64,000 nucleotides of DNA from Xanthomonas vasicola (GTDB lineage Bacteria; Pseudomonadota; Gammaproteobacteria; Xanthomonadales; Xanthomonadaceae): positions 1 through 64,000 of the forward strand of contig NZ_JSBW02000054.1 in assembly GCF_000772705.2 (NCBI RefSeq), given 5' to 3'. The notes beneath the pieces were generated by a model that had not been told where the DNA came from, did not search any database, and saw nothing but the letters and a program-made list of their open reading frames with translations. Made by a program: the position numbers and the translations under genes. Positions 8,509 to 16,975 of the stretch are shown piece after piece. Each line of letters starts with the position of its first letter. Within the stretch, counting starts at the first letter, position 1.

Positions 8509-9435
8509 TCAGTATTTCGCCACACCGTTGTCCACTTCGTCCGACCACGCATCGATGCCGCCGGTGACGTTGTAGACGTTGGTAAAGCCCAGGCTGCGGA
8601 AATGTTCGGCCGCCTGCAGGCTACGGCCGCCGCGGTGGCACAGGAACGCCAGCGGGGTGTCCTTGGGCAGTTGTTCGATCGCGGCACGCTCGTGCGCATC
8701 CAGGGTGCGGAACGGCGCAGCCACGGCAGCCAGCGCACGCTCGTCGGCCGGGCGCACGTCCACCAGGGTGATGCTGCCGGCCTTGAGGCGGTCGTCGGCA
8801 TCGCGCACCGACAGCTCCTGCACCGGCTTGGGCGCATTGGGGTTGTCGATGGCCAAGCCACGGCCGCGGATATCGTCCACCCAATCGATGGTGATGCCGT
8901 CGGCGCGGCGCGCGCTGGCCAGGTCGAACTGCACGCGCAGACCGTTGGATTCAGCGGCAATGGCGTTCGGATTGGTCGGTGCCAGTTGGAAATTGGGCTG
9001 GAAGTTGGCATCAATGGACAGCGTCAACGAGGCATCCGGCGCGTCAGCCAGCGCACCCTTGAGCATCTCGACTGCGGCCGGGGTAATTGTGATCTTGGGC
9101 GGGCTGCGGTCGGGCGCCTGCAGGCCGAGCATGCTGCTCAGCTCGCCGCTATCGGCCATCTGCAGGATGATGTCGCTGCCGCCGATCAGCTCGCCGTCCA
9201 CGTACAGCTGAGGAATGGTCGGCCAGTCGCCATAGGCCTTGATGCCCTCGCGGATTTCCTGGTCGGCCAGCACGTTGACGTGGGCATAGTCGATGCCTAG
9301 ACCGTCCAGCACGCCGACTGCCTTGGCAGAAAAACCGCATTGCGGCATGCCGGGCTGGCCTTTCATGAAGAGCACCACGCGGCTGGATTGCAGCAGCGTA
9401 TCGATACGGGAACGCAGGGCGGGATCGAGGGACAT
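8509..9435 (-). CDS. grxD: Monothiol glutaredoxin fused to a HesB-like domain and a rhodanese domain
   Basis: A 308-residue three-domain protein. Residues 1-105 are a monothiol Grx4-type glutaredoxin with PQCGFS active site, WPTIPQLYV and GGSDII, the glutathione/Fe-S binding elements. Residues about 112-200 resemble an A-type (HesB/IscA) carrier fold but contain none of the cluster-binding Cys. Residues about 205-308 form a rhodanese domain with the loop CHRGGRS carrying the active-site Cys. Grx4 proteins act in Fe-S cluster transfer and iron homeostasis; the rhodanese part suggests sulfur handling. A -10-like TAGAAT sits 35 bases upstream of the start. Fusions of this kind are known in Xanthomonadaceae. 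Transcription ends at the hairpin at 8375-8407. Confidence 0.9.
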   Translation of the reverse strand: MSLDPALRSRIDTLLQSSRVVLFMKGQPGMPQCGFSAKAVGVLDGLGIDYAHVNVLADQEIREGIKAYGDWPTIPQLYVDGELIGGSDIILQMADSGELSSMLGLQAPDRSPPKITITPAAVEMLKGALADAPDASLTLSIDANFQPNFQLAPTNPNAIAAESNGLRVQFDLASARRADGITIDWVDDIRGRGLAIDNPNAPKPVQELSVRDADDRLKAGSITLVDVRPADERALAAVAAPFRTLDAHERAAIEQLPKDTPLAFLCHRGGRSLQAAEHFRSLGFTNVYNVTGGIDAWSDEVDNGVAKY

Positions 9436-9495
9436 GGCGGCACTTCGGTGGGGGCGTAGAGGGCGTTCATTCTACGCCGCATGGCATCATGCGGC

Positions 9496-10278
9496 ATGAC
9501 CACGCCGGAAACGCTGTATCGCACCCCTTCGCACCCGCACCGCTGGGTAGGCCTGTTGGCCCTCTCGCAGGCAGCGGTGGCGGTGCTGTGGTGGCACCTG
9601 GGCTGGGCCTGGGGGCTGTTTGCGCTGCTGCTGTCGCATGCGCTGTTCGTGGTGCCGGTGTTCCTACCGCGCGCGCGGCTGTATGCGCCGGTGCTCGCGC
9701 GGTTACCCGGTCGCATGCCGCATGTCTGGCTGACGATCGATGACGGCCCGTCCGACGACACCCCGGCCATCCTCGACCTGTTGGATGCGTACGACGCCAA
9801 GGCCACGTTTTTCGTGGTCGGCGCACGTGCCGAGCAGCGGCCCGAGCTGGTGCGCGAGATGGTGCGCCGCGGGCATGGCATCGGCAATCACAGCCACACG
9901 CATCCGCAGGCTTGGTTCTGGGCGCTGGGGCCGCGCCGCATGGCGCAGGAAATCGGCCAGGCGCAGCGCGTGCTGGCCTGCATTACCGGCCAGGCGCCAC
10001 GGCTGTACCGCTCGGTAGTGGGCATGACCAATCCGTTCGTCGCCTCGCCGCTGCGTGCGCACGGCCTGACGCGCGTGGCCTGGAGCGTGCGCGGTTTCGA
10101 CGGCGTGCGGTGCGAGCCGGACACCACCATCGCCCGTATCGTGCGCGACCTGCGGCCCGGCGCCATCGTGTTGCTGCACGATGGCGCTGCGCATGGCCAC
10201 AACCTCACCATCCTGCGCGGCGTGCTGGAGGCGATGCAGGCACGTGGGTTGGTGGGGCGACGGCCGGATTCAGAATAA
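9496..10278 (+). CDS. Polysaccharide deacetylase (NodB) family protein, membrane-anchored
   Basis: About 260 residues. Two N-terminal hydrophobic segments (VGLLALSQAAVAVLWWHLG, LFALLLSHALFVVPVFLP) are followed by a NodB domain with motif 1 TIDDGPSDDTPAIL, the metal-binding motif NHSHTHP, and the end motifs WSVRGFDG and VLLHDG. The usual RPPxG motif 3 is replaced by RSVVGMTNP, where the Pro pair is lost. NodB enzymes remove N-acetyl groups from cell-wall or surface polysaccharides; the substrate here is unknown. An in-frame ATG at 9481 is an alternative start; no clear Shine-Dalgarno decides between them. Divergent from grxD with only 60 bases between starts. Confidence 0.8.
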   Translation: MTTPETLYRTPSHPHRWVGLLALSQAAVAVLWWHLGWAWGLFALLLSHALFVVPVFLPRARLYAPVLARLPGRMPHVWLTIDDGPSDDTPAILDLLDAYDAKATFFVVGARAEQRPELVREMVRRGHGIGNHSHTHPQAWFWALGPRRMAQEIGQAQRVLACITGQAPRLYRSVVGMTNPFVASPLRAHGLTRVAWSVRGFDGVRCEPDTTIARIVRDLRPGAIVLLHDGAAHGHNLTILRGVLEAMQARGLVGRRPDSE

Positions 10279-10324
10279 CCACGAAAACGACCGCGCTCAC
10301 TGCAAGGTGGTCAGTGTTGGTGAC

Positions 10325-10390
10325 GGCATGTACCGCCTGTACACGCCAATTTCTTCGCGCTCCATGTCTGGTCGACGATTGCTAACGAAG
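10325..10390. repeat. Possible half copy of the palindromic repeat
   Basis: GGCATGTACCGCCTGTACACGCC resembles the loop region of the dispersed palindrome (compare CATGTACCACTCGTACACTCC at 32348), and GCTAACG at 10381 resembles its end. The rest is too diverged to align by eye, so this is a weak call in the gap between two convergent genes. Confidence 0.3.
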
Positions 10391-10427
10391 GGTAGCGCGT
10401 CGCTCGTAGCGCAGTGCTTAGCGCGGC

Positions 10428-11123
10428 TCAGCCACGATCAGCCACGATCAGCCAATTGTTGAATGGCGTGTTGCCGTACAACGGTGCAAACGTGGCGCGC
10501 AGACCGGCCGCCTCCAGATGCGCTTGCAGACTGTCGCGGGTGGGATAGCTGCGCGGCATGCGCTGCATCCAGCCACTCAGATGCGCCAACACGTCTGTGA
10601 TGCGGCTGGCGCGACCGCGGCTGCTGGCATCGCCCAGTGCGCTGCGGATCACCAGCTTTGCGCCGGGTGTGAGCATCTGCGCCACGCTACGTAGCAGGCT
10701 GGCCTGCATGTCCGACTGCAGATACTGCAGCACATCCAGAATGGTGACGCTGCCCTGATGCTGCGGCCACGCCACGCTCAGATCGACCACGTCGAACTTG
10801 GTGTTGCCCAGGTTCGAACGCTGCGCAATGTGCTGCGCGCGGCGGATCTTGGACGCATCCACATCCACACCGTGATACGCCAACGCCTGAGCATCGGCGC
10901 GCAGTGCATGCGCAAGCAGGCCCAGCCCGCAACCCAGATCCAGCACCGGCGCAGTGGTATTGCGCAGCTCGGCCAGCACGCCGGGGTACAGCGGGTCGGT
11001 GCGCAGTTTGGCTTGCGTGTAGTAGTAGTCGTAGCGGTTACCCAGCGGATGCGGCGGCAAAAACGCGCTTGCAATTTTCAGCGCCTGCGCGCGGCTCATC
11101 GGTTGGGTGGCAGTGGTGTGCAA
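10428..11123 (-). CDS. Class I SAM-dependent methyltransferase
   Basis: A 231-residue cytoplasmic methyltransferase. Motif I is VLDLGCGLGLLAHAL (about residues 58-72), the acidic motif II is GVDVDASKIRRAQ, motif III is FDVVDLSVAWPQ and the post-motif is VTILDVLQYLQ. The start region MHTTATQPMSRAQ offers a second Met at residue 9. The gene is alone on its strand, convergent with the NodB-type deacetylase. The substrate is not predictable; lipid or small-molecule methylation are both possible. Confidence 0.75.
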   Translation of the reverse strand: MHTTATQPMSRAQALKIASAFLPPHPLGNRYDYYYTQAKLRTDPLYPGVLAELRNTTAPVLDLGCGLGLLAHALRADAQALAYHGVDVDASKIRRAQHIAQRSNLGNTKFDVVDLSVAWPQHQGSVTILDVLQYLQSDMQASLLRSVAQMLTPGAKLVIRSALGDASSRGRASRITDVLAHLSGWMQRMPRSYPTRDSLQAHLEAAGLRATFAPLYGNTPFNNWLIVADRG

Positions 11124-11402
11124 TGTCGTTCCTTGGCAATCAGGCGTGCTGCGCGGCTAGCTTAGGGCCTGTCGGGCTGATTGCGGTAGGGCCGGATGGC
11201 ACCTTGCGATGCGCGGCTGCGGATGCACTGTTGCCGAGTGGCCACATTGCGCGTGTTGATGAGAGGCTGCGGTGCGTGCGTCTGCGCAGCGACGCACAAG
11301 ACGGCTGGCAGATAGCGCGTGCAGCATCTCACGCTGCAGGCCAGGTTCGGAGCCGCATTCGCGAAGACATCACACAGATGGGCGCCGAACAACGCTGCGA
11401 CT

Positions 11403-11546
11403 CAGGGAGCTAACAAAACGTAGCGAGCAGTGATCAGATGGATGTGCGCCGCGCAAGAACCGCAGCGGACACGCGTAGTGAATGCCGATTCCGGGCAGCG
11501 GACACGCCCGCCTGACAGCTTCGCAGTCGTCTGTTAGCTACTCTCA
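11403..11546. repeat. Palindromic repeat copy 2, end overlaps the stop codon of the hydrolase gene
   Basis: About 143 bases forming a long imperfect hairpin. The left end, GAGCTAACAAAACGTAGCGA, is mirrored at the right by CTGTTAGCTACTCTC. The right terminus begins inside the TGA stop codon (11544-11546) of the minus-strand SGNH hydrolase, so the repeat forms the start of that gene's 3' untranslated region. The rest of the 420-base gap (11124-11402) shows nothing I can name. Confidence 0.8.
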
Positions 11547-12194
11547 GGCGATCGTATCCACAGATCCAACCGCCCCGAGCGCATCACGCGCCGCCGGCAA
11601 TGCCAGTGCTGTCCAACGTGCATACATCGCGCCGGAGGGATGCACGCCGTCGTCCACCAACATATCTACGGAATCACCGCCATCGCGGCTGGTGGCGGTG
11701 ATATCGACAAAGCGCACGGCATGCGCGCTGCAGCGATCCGCGGCGATTGCGTTGAAGGCATCGATCTGCGCGCCGATCAGCGCGGCATCGCGGCCTCGCG
11801 CACGCGCAAACGGGGTCAGCCCCCAATCGGGAATCGACAGCACGAACACGCGTGCGGCATGGCCGCCTGCAAATGCAATTGCACGCAGCAACAGCGCATC
11901 GAATTGCTGGCAGTACTCATCCAGCGAGCGCCCGCGATATTGGTTGTTGGCGCCGATCAACAGGCTCACCAGCGCGAACGGGGCTTGCGGTGCGGCAGTG
12001 TCGATACCGGCCTGCAATTCGTCGGTGGTCCAGCCGGCGGTGGCGATGATCTGCGGCGGCGCCACGTCCCAACCGTAAGCGCGTAAGCCGTCGACCAGTT
12101 GCAATGGCCAACGCTGGGCAGGCGCAACGCCTTCGCCGATGGTGTACGAATCGCCGAGCGCCAGATAGCGCAGCGGCGTGCCAAGCGCAGCCAT
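11544..12194 (-). CDS. SGNH/GDSL-type hydrolase
   Basis: A 216-residue lipase/esterase-like hydrolase with all SGNH blocks: block I LALGDSYTIGEG (nucleophile Ser16), block II Gly in DELQAG, block III Asn in LLIGANNQYRG and block V DDGVHPSG with the catalytic Asp and His. There is no signal peptide, so a cytoplasmic esterase or acyl-hydrolase is likely. The start codon overlaps the stop of alaA as TGATG (12192-12196), indicating translational coupling; alaA and this gene form a two-gene operon. The 3' end runs into a palindromic repeat. Confidence 0.85.
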   Translation of the reverse strand: MAALGTPLRYLALGDSYTIGEGVAPAQRWPLQLVDGLRAYGWDVAPPQIIATAGWTTDELQAGIDTAAPQAPFALVSLLIGANNQYRGRSLDEYCQQFDALLLRAIAFAGGHAARVFVLSIPDWGLTPFARARGRDAALIGAQIDAFNAIAADRCSAHAVRFVDITATSRDGGDSVDMLVDDGVHPSGAMYARWTALALPAARDALGAVGSVDTIA

Positions 12195-13465
12195 CAGGCC
12201 ACGCTGCGTGGCTTGAGTGGAACCACCTTGGTGACGGCCTCGGCGCGGCGCGCCAAGGCACGGTCGATGCGCGCAAACACATCGCGCATCACACTGGCTT
12301 CCGGCATCAAGGTCACGCGGAAATGATGGCGATACGGCACGTTGAAACTGGAGCCGGGGACCACCAGCACGCCTTCTTCATTTATCAAATCAAGTGCGAA
12401 CTCGTGATCGTCGAAGTTGCGCGCCGCCGCACCCACCACTGCCGGGAATGCGTAAAGCGCACCGGCCGGTACCACCAGCGACAAATGCTCGCTGGCCGCG
12501 CAGGCGTCGATCACTGCGCGGCGGGTTTCATACAGACGCCCGCCAGGCGCGCATAGCGCCGAGATGGTGTCCGGCCCGTTCACCGCCGCATCAATGGCGT
12601 ACTGGCCCGGGACGTTGGCGCACAGGCGCAGCGCGCCGAGCAGGTCCATCGCGTTGCGCAGGTCGTTGATGCGCGCCTGGTCGCCCGACAGCAGCGCCCA
12701 GCCCACGCGCCAACCGCAGGCGCGGTGCACCTTGCTCAGCCCGCTGAAGGTGATGCACGGGTGCGCGCCGGCCAGCGGCGCGACTGGCACGAACGCAGCG
12801 CCGTCGTACAGCACCTGGTCGTAGATCTCATCGACCATCAGCAGCAGGTTGTGCTTGGTGGCAATCGCCACGATGCGCTCCAACAGCTCGCGCGAATAAC
12901 TGGCGCCGCTGGGGTTGTTCGGATTGATCAGCACGATGGCGCGGGTGCGCGAGGACACCAGCGTCTCGATCTCCACCGGGTCCGGCTGGAAGCCGTTTTC
13001 CGGGGCGCAGCGGTAATACACCGGGCGGCCGTCATTGAGAATGGTCGCGGCCGACCACAGCGGATAGTCGGGCGAGGGCACCAGCACTTCGTCGCCGGGG
13101 TTGAGTAGCGCACGCAGCGACAGATCGATCAGCTCGCTGACACCGTTACCGATGAAGATGCGGTCCGGATGCGCGTCGGGATGTTGGCGCCGCGCGTACG
13201 CCTTGGCGACCGCTTCGCGCGCCTCCGGCAGCCCTTGCTGATGGGTGTACGGGTCGGTGCGACCCATGTCGTCGGCAATCGCTCGCTGCAGATGCTCCGG
13301 CGCACGGAACCCAAACGCACCCGGGTTGCCGATATTGAGCTTGATCAGCTTGCGGCCCTGCGCCTCCAACTCCCGCGCTCGCCGCGCCAGTTCGCCCCGG
13401 ATTTCGTAGCGGACTTCGGACAGACGCTCGCGGATGGCGAGCGGCTTTTGCGGGGCAGTGGACAT
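12194..13465 (-). CDS. alaA: AlaA-type pyridoxal-phosphate aminotransferase
   Basis: A 423-residue fold-type I aminotransferase, likely the glutamate-pyruvate transaminase AlaA. Recognisable elements are KLNIGNPGAFGF near the start, NPNNPSG for substrate carboxylate binding, VDEIYDQVLYDG with the PLP-binding Asp/Tyr, SGLSKVHRACGWRVGW with the Schiff-base Lys, and FRVTLMPE with the C-terminal Arg. The start at 13465 gives the family length; the frame remains open far upstream but across the rsgA gene on the other strand, so the extension is rejected. First gene of an operon with the SGNH hydrolase; divergent from rsgA. Confidence 0.88.
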   Translation of the reverse strand: MSTAPQKPLAIRERLSEVRYEIRGELARRARELEAQGRKLIKLNIGNPGAFGFRAPEHLQRAIADDMGRTDPYTHQQGLPEAREAVAKAYARRQHPDAHPDRIFIGNGVSELIDLSLRALLNPGDEVLVPSPDYPLWSAATILNDGRPVYYRCAPENGFQPDPVEIETLVSSRTRAIVLINPNNPSGASYSRELLERIVAIATKHNLLLMVDEIYDQVLYDGAAFVPVAPLAGAHPCITFSGLSKVHRACGWRVGWALLSGDQARINDLRNAMDLLGALRLCANVPGQYAIDAAVNGPDTISALCAPGGRLYETRRAVIDACAASEHLSLVVPAGALYAFPAVVGAAARNFDDHEFALDLINEEGVLVVPGSSFNVPYRHHFRVTLMPEASVMRDVFARIDRALARRAEAVTKVVPLKPRSVA

Positions 13466-13606
13466 GCGACGGGCCGGTTGTAGGCGTGAGACTTGGCATG
13501 GTATCGGAAATATGACAAGCGGACATGCTTGCATCGGTAACGATGTCAAGTGGCACGTGAGCCGCCCGGCAGGACCCGACTGCACGAGCCGTCGCGGCCA
13601 GCCAGC

Positions 13607-13619
13607 TAGAATCCCCCCA
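13607..13619 (+). promoter_or_regulatory. -10-like box placed for a leaderless rsgA mRNA
   Basis: TAGAAT at 13607-13612 is followed by six C and then the rsgA ATG. If used as a sigma-70 -10 box, transcription would start at or next to the A of the start codon. No Shine-Dalgarno is present. The same 6-base spacing is seen at the lpxL-like and tetR genes. Confidence 0.5.
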
Positions 13620-14710
13620 TGAGCGACACATCCCCCGATTACCCCACCCTCCAATCCATCGGCTGGCCCTGGCCGGGGCCGCCTGAAGAGGCTGCCTGGC
13701 AGGCGGTCTTGGCCGCGCATCCGCAGGCGTTGCCGGCGCGGGTAGTGGAGCAGCACCGTACCGGCTATGTGGTGGCCGATACGCCGGAGGCCAGCCTGAA
13801 GGCCGAGTCGTTGCCGGAGTGGCAGCGGCCGCGTTTCCCGAGCCATGAGCGGGCGGCGGTGGGCGATTGGGTGTTGATGGAGGGCAAGCGCATCGTGGCG
13901 TTGCTGCCGCGGCGTACTTCGATCAAACGCGGGGCGGCCGGCGAGCATTACCACCAGCAGGTGATCGCGGCCAATATCGATACGGTGTTCATCGTGTGCG
14001 GGCTGGATGCGGACTTCAATCCGCGCCGCATCGAGCGCTATCTGTTGCTGGTCGGTGGTGGCGGTGCGCAGCCGGTGGTGGTGCTGACCAAGGCTGATCA
14101 GACCGAATACGCCGAAGACGCGTTGGCGGTGCTGGAGGAACTGGAGGCGCAAAACATTCCGTTGCGCGCGGTCAATGCCAAAGATCCAGAGAGCGTGGCT
14201 GCATTGCGGCCGTGGCTGGGCGATGGCCGCACGGCGGTGTTGGTGGGCTCGTCCGGTGCGGGAAAATCGACCTTGACCAATACCTTGCTCGGTACGCAGA
14301 AGATGAAGACCAACGCGGTGCGCGAAAACGATTCGCGCGGCCGCCACACCACTACGCATCGCGCGTTGATTCCGTTGCCCTTCGGCGCATGTCTGATCGA
14401 TACACCCGGCATGCGCGAGCTCAAGCCAACCGGCGAAGAAGATCTGGCCGAAGGCGGTTTTTCGGACGTGGAAGCCTTGGCGGCGCAGTGCCGCTTCAAT
14501 GATTGCGCGCATATCGCCGAGCCGGGCTGCGCGGTGCAGGCGGCAATCGAGGCGGACACGCTGGACCCGGAGCGCGTTGCCAATTACATGAAGCTGCGGG
14601 TGGAAGTGGCTAGCGCTGCCGAAAAGCTCGCCACCCGCGTTGCGCAGAACAATCGCGGCAAGGGATCGGGCAAGCGGCCGGCCAGCGTCGATCGCCCCGG
14701 ACGGCGCTGA
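13619..14710 (+). CDS. rsgA: Ribosome small-subunit GTPase RsgA
   Basis: A 363-residue circularly permuted GTPase that acts late in 30S subunit maturation. The OB-fold N-terminus contains RVVEQHRTGYVV and VGDWVLM. The G motifs occur in the permuted order: G4 VVLTKAD, then G1 GSSGAGKST, then G3 DTPGMREL. The zinc site follows as CRFNDCAHIAEPGC, with Cys-Cys-His-Cys spacing typical of the family, and a basic C-terminal tail (RGKGSGKRP) suits rRNA binding. Its stop overlaps the start of the DUF1704 gene. The upstream region suggests a leaderless transcript. Confidence 0.95.
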   Translation: MSDTSPDYPTLQSIGWPWPGPPEEAAWQAVLAAHPQALPARVVEQHRTGYVVADTPEASLKAESLPEWQRPRFPSHERAAVGDWVLMEGKRIVALLPRRTSIKRGAAGEHYHQQVIAANIDTVFIVCGLDADFNPRRIERYLLLVGGGGAQPVVVLTKADQTEYAEDALAVLEELEAQNIPLRAVNAKDPESVAALRPWLGDGRTAVLVGSSGAGKSTLTNTLLGTQKMKTNAVRENDSRGRHTTTHRALIPLPFGACLIDTPGMRELKPTGEEDLAEGGFSDVEALAAQCRFNDCAHIAEPGCAVQAAIEADTLDPERVANYMKLRVEVASAAEKLATRVAQNNRGKGSGKRPASVDRPGRR

Positions 14711-15972
14711 TGCCATCGCGCAAGGGGCCGCCGGACATCGTCCATCACGCGGCGCTGGATGCGCGCCTGGTCAAGGCCGTACGCGGTGTGCGCCTGCTGG
14801 CTCTGGCCAGTTGGCCGTGCTCGCTGCAGGAACCTTTTTTGCACAGCGTGGCGCGCGGGCAGCCGGAATTGCCGCAGGTCGACTACCCAGCACTGGATTT
14901 CGGCGACACCCGGCGCGAGCTGGCCGCCATTGCCAAGGACGCCGACCCGCATCATCCCATCGGCGCGTATCTGATCGATTCGGCGCACAGCTGGAGCCTT
15001 GCGGCCGGCTTGCTGGAATCGTTGGGCACCCGCGCGGTCAGCGATTACTCGGCGCAGTTGTTCGGCGTGCCCGACGACCCCATGCCCGGCAATGGCCCGA
15101 CCACGCGCGAAGCGGCGCGGCATTTCATCCAGATTGCGCAGGAACTGGATCGCGAGCTGATGGCGCCGGAAGAGCAGGTGCCGGTGTCGGCGACGGAATT
15201 GCGCATGCAGTTGCAGAACGATCTGGATGCGTTTTTCGAAGGGCGCGTGATCACCGTCGTGCTCGATCCGGATTTGCTCGCCAAGGCGGCTGCCGGCGCG
15301 CACCGTATCCGCTTGCGTACCGGTGCGACATTCAGCGATTACGACCGGGCGCAACTGTTCCATCACGAAGCGCTGGTGCATTCGCTCACTGCGCTCAACG
15401 GGCGCGCGCAGGTGCGTCTGCCCAGCTTAGGGATTTCCTCGCCGCGCACTACCGCGACGCAGGAAGGCTTGGCCACGTTTGCCGAGCAAATCACCGGCAG
15501 TATCGATATCGAACGCATGAAGCGTATTAGTCTTCGCATCGAAGCGATTGCGATGGCACGCTCGGGTGCGGATTTCATCGAGGTATTTCGCTATTTCACC
15601 GCAGGTGGGCAGAGCGCTGCAGAAAGTTTTTCGTCGGCGCAGCGCGTGTTCCGCGGCGTGCCGACCAGCGGCGGCGGAGCCTTCACCAAGGACGCGGTGT
15701 ATCTGCGCGGCCTGGTGGCGGTGCACACTTTCTTCCGCCACTCATTGCAGCGTGACCAGCTGCAGCTCTGCCGTTATCTGTTCGCCGGCAAGATGGCGCT
15801 TGGCGATGTGGCGCGCTTTGCGCCGTTGTTCGACAGCGGCGTGCTGGTCCCCCCACGCTGGTTGCCGCCGTGGGTGAGCCGCGTCAGCGGGCTGGCTGGC
15901 ATGCTGGCGTTCTCGTTGTTCGCCAACCGCATCCGCATTGATCAGCTGCAGCCGCCGGCAATGAATGTGTAA
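14710..15972 (+). CDS. DUF1704 / QEGLA-motif putative metallohydrolase
   Basis: A 420-residue protein of the family named for its QEGLA motif (DUF1704, often annotated flavohemoglobin expression-modulating). A zinc-protease-like pair of motifs is visible: HHEALVHSLTALNG (HExxxH) and, about 40 residues on, TATQEGLATFAEQ with the second Glu. A further KDAVYLRGLVAVHTFFRH segment is conserved in the family. The catalytic reaction has not been defined. The ATG overlaps the rsgA stop as TGATG, so the two genes are translated as a coupled pair, an unexpected link between ribosome maturation and a peptidase-like protein. Confidence 0.82.
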   Translation: MPSRKGPPDIVHHAALDARLVKAVRGVRLLALASWPCSLQEPFLHSVARGQPELPQVDYPALDFGDTRRELAAIAKDADPHHPIGAYLIDSAHSWSLAAGLLESLGTRAVSDYSAQLFGVPDDPMPGNGPTTREAARHFIQIAQELDRELMAPEEQVPVSATELRMQLQNDLDAFFEGRVITVVLDPDLLAKAAAGAHRIRLRTGATFSDYDRAQLFHHEALVHSLTALNGRAQVRLPSLGISSPRTTATQEGLATFAEQITGSIDIERMKRISLRIEAIAMARSGADFIEVFRYFTAGGQSAAESFSSAQRVFRGVPTSGGGAFTKDAVYLRGLVAVHTFFRHSLQRDQLQLCRYLFAGKMALGDVARFAPLFDSGVLVPPRWLPPWVSRVSGLAGMLAFSLFANRIRIDQLQPPAMNV

Positions 15973-16124
15973 GGCAAGCCGCGGCCCGCAGCTGTACCGA
16001 ATTGCGACGCACACTACATTTGTGAACAAATTCACTGCACGCCGCGCGCCCTACACGAGGCTGCAACGGGCTGGACTGCACACTCGCTGCCTTGCCCAAT
16101 CGGGCCATGACACGAGGCAATGCG

Positions 16125-16805
16125 ATGAAGGTTTTGATGGTGCTGACTTCCCACGACCAGCTCGGCGACACCGGCAAGAAGACCGGCTTCTGGCTGGAAG
16201 AATTCGCCGCGCCGTATTACGTGTTCAAGGATGCGGGCGCTGACATCACCCTGGTCTCGCCCAAGGGTGGCCAGCCGCCGCTGGACCCGAAGAGCGACGA
16301 GCCCGACGCACAGACCGACGCGACCAAGCGCTTCAAGCAGGATTCTGAGGCGCAGAAGGCGCTGGCAAGCACGCAGCGCCTGGCCGACGTCAAGGCCGAC
16401 GATTTCGATGTGCTGTTCTACCCGGGCGGCCACGGCCCGCTGTGGGATCTGGCCGAAGATGCGGATTCCATCGCGCTGATCGAAGCGTTCGCCAAGGCCA
16501 ACAAGCCGCACGGCCTGGTTTGCCATGCACCGGGCGCGCTGCGTCGGGTCAAGGGCAGCGACGGCAAGGCGCTGGTCAACGGCCGCCGCGTCACTGGTTT
16601 CACCAACAGCGAAGAAGAGGGTGTGGGCCTGACCAAGATCGTGCCGTTCCTAGTCGAAGACGTGCTGAGCGAACTCGGCGGCAAGTACGAAAAGGGCGCA
16701 GATTGGGGCGTGCATGTGATCACCGACGGCACCCTGGTCACCGGCCAGAATCCGGCGTCGTCGGAGAAGACCGCAGAAACCTTGCTCGAATTGGCGAAGC
16801 GCTGA
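16125..16805 (+). CDS. DJ-1/PfpI family glyoxalase III or deglycase-like protein
   Basis: A 226-residue class-I glutamine-amidotransferase-like protein. The expected triad region is present: Glu in TGFWLEEF, the nucleophilic Cys on the elbow GLVCHAPGAL, and YPGGHGPLWDLAED lining the pocket. Homologues handle methylglyoxal or repair glycated molecules, so a carbonyl-stress role is likely. ATG at 16125 is preceded by GAGG at proper distance and starts with the family's MKVLMVLTSH; two earlier in-frame ATGs would only add unmatched residues. Single gene, convergent with suxB. Confidence 0.85.
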   Translation: MKVLMVLTSHDQLGDTGKKTGFWLEEFAAPYYVFKDAGADITLVSPKGGQPPLDPKSDEPDAQTDATKRFKQDSEAQKALASTQRLADVKADDFDVLFYPGGHGPLWDLAEDADSIALIEAFAKANKPHGLVCHAPGALRRVKGSDGKALVNGRRVTGFTNSEEEGVGLTKIVPFLVEDVLSELGGKYEKGADWGVHVITDGTLVTGQNPASSEKTAETLLELAKR

Positions 16806-16861
16806 TTTTGCAGGCTTACTGATCCTACGAAAGCGCTTCTCCCGGTAGGGAGCCAAGCCCC

Positions 16862-16889
16862 GCACGCGCGCCACTACTGGCGCGCGTGC
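16862..16889. terminator. Strong hairpin between convergent genes
   Basis: A perfect 11-pair stem, GCACGCGCGCC with GGCGCGCGTGC around a six-base loop, lies about midway between the DJ-1-type gene and the convergent suxB stop. It has no T-run, but its strength and position suit a bidirectional transcription end or mRNA 3' stabiliser. Confidence 0.6.
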
Positions 16890-16975
16890 CGTGGTGCATC
16901 GCGGGGTTTGGGGCGCGGGTACGATTTGCCCGAAACGCTGCAAATTACTGCGCAGCCCATCACCGCGCGTACGCC

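Noticed and set aside
13466-14716. N-terminal extension of alaA by more than 400 codons
   Set aside because: It would lie entirely antisense to rsgA, and AlaA-type enzymes begin at the Met at 13465.
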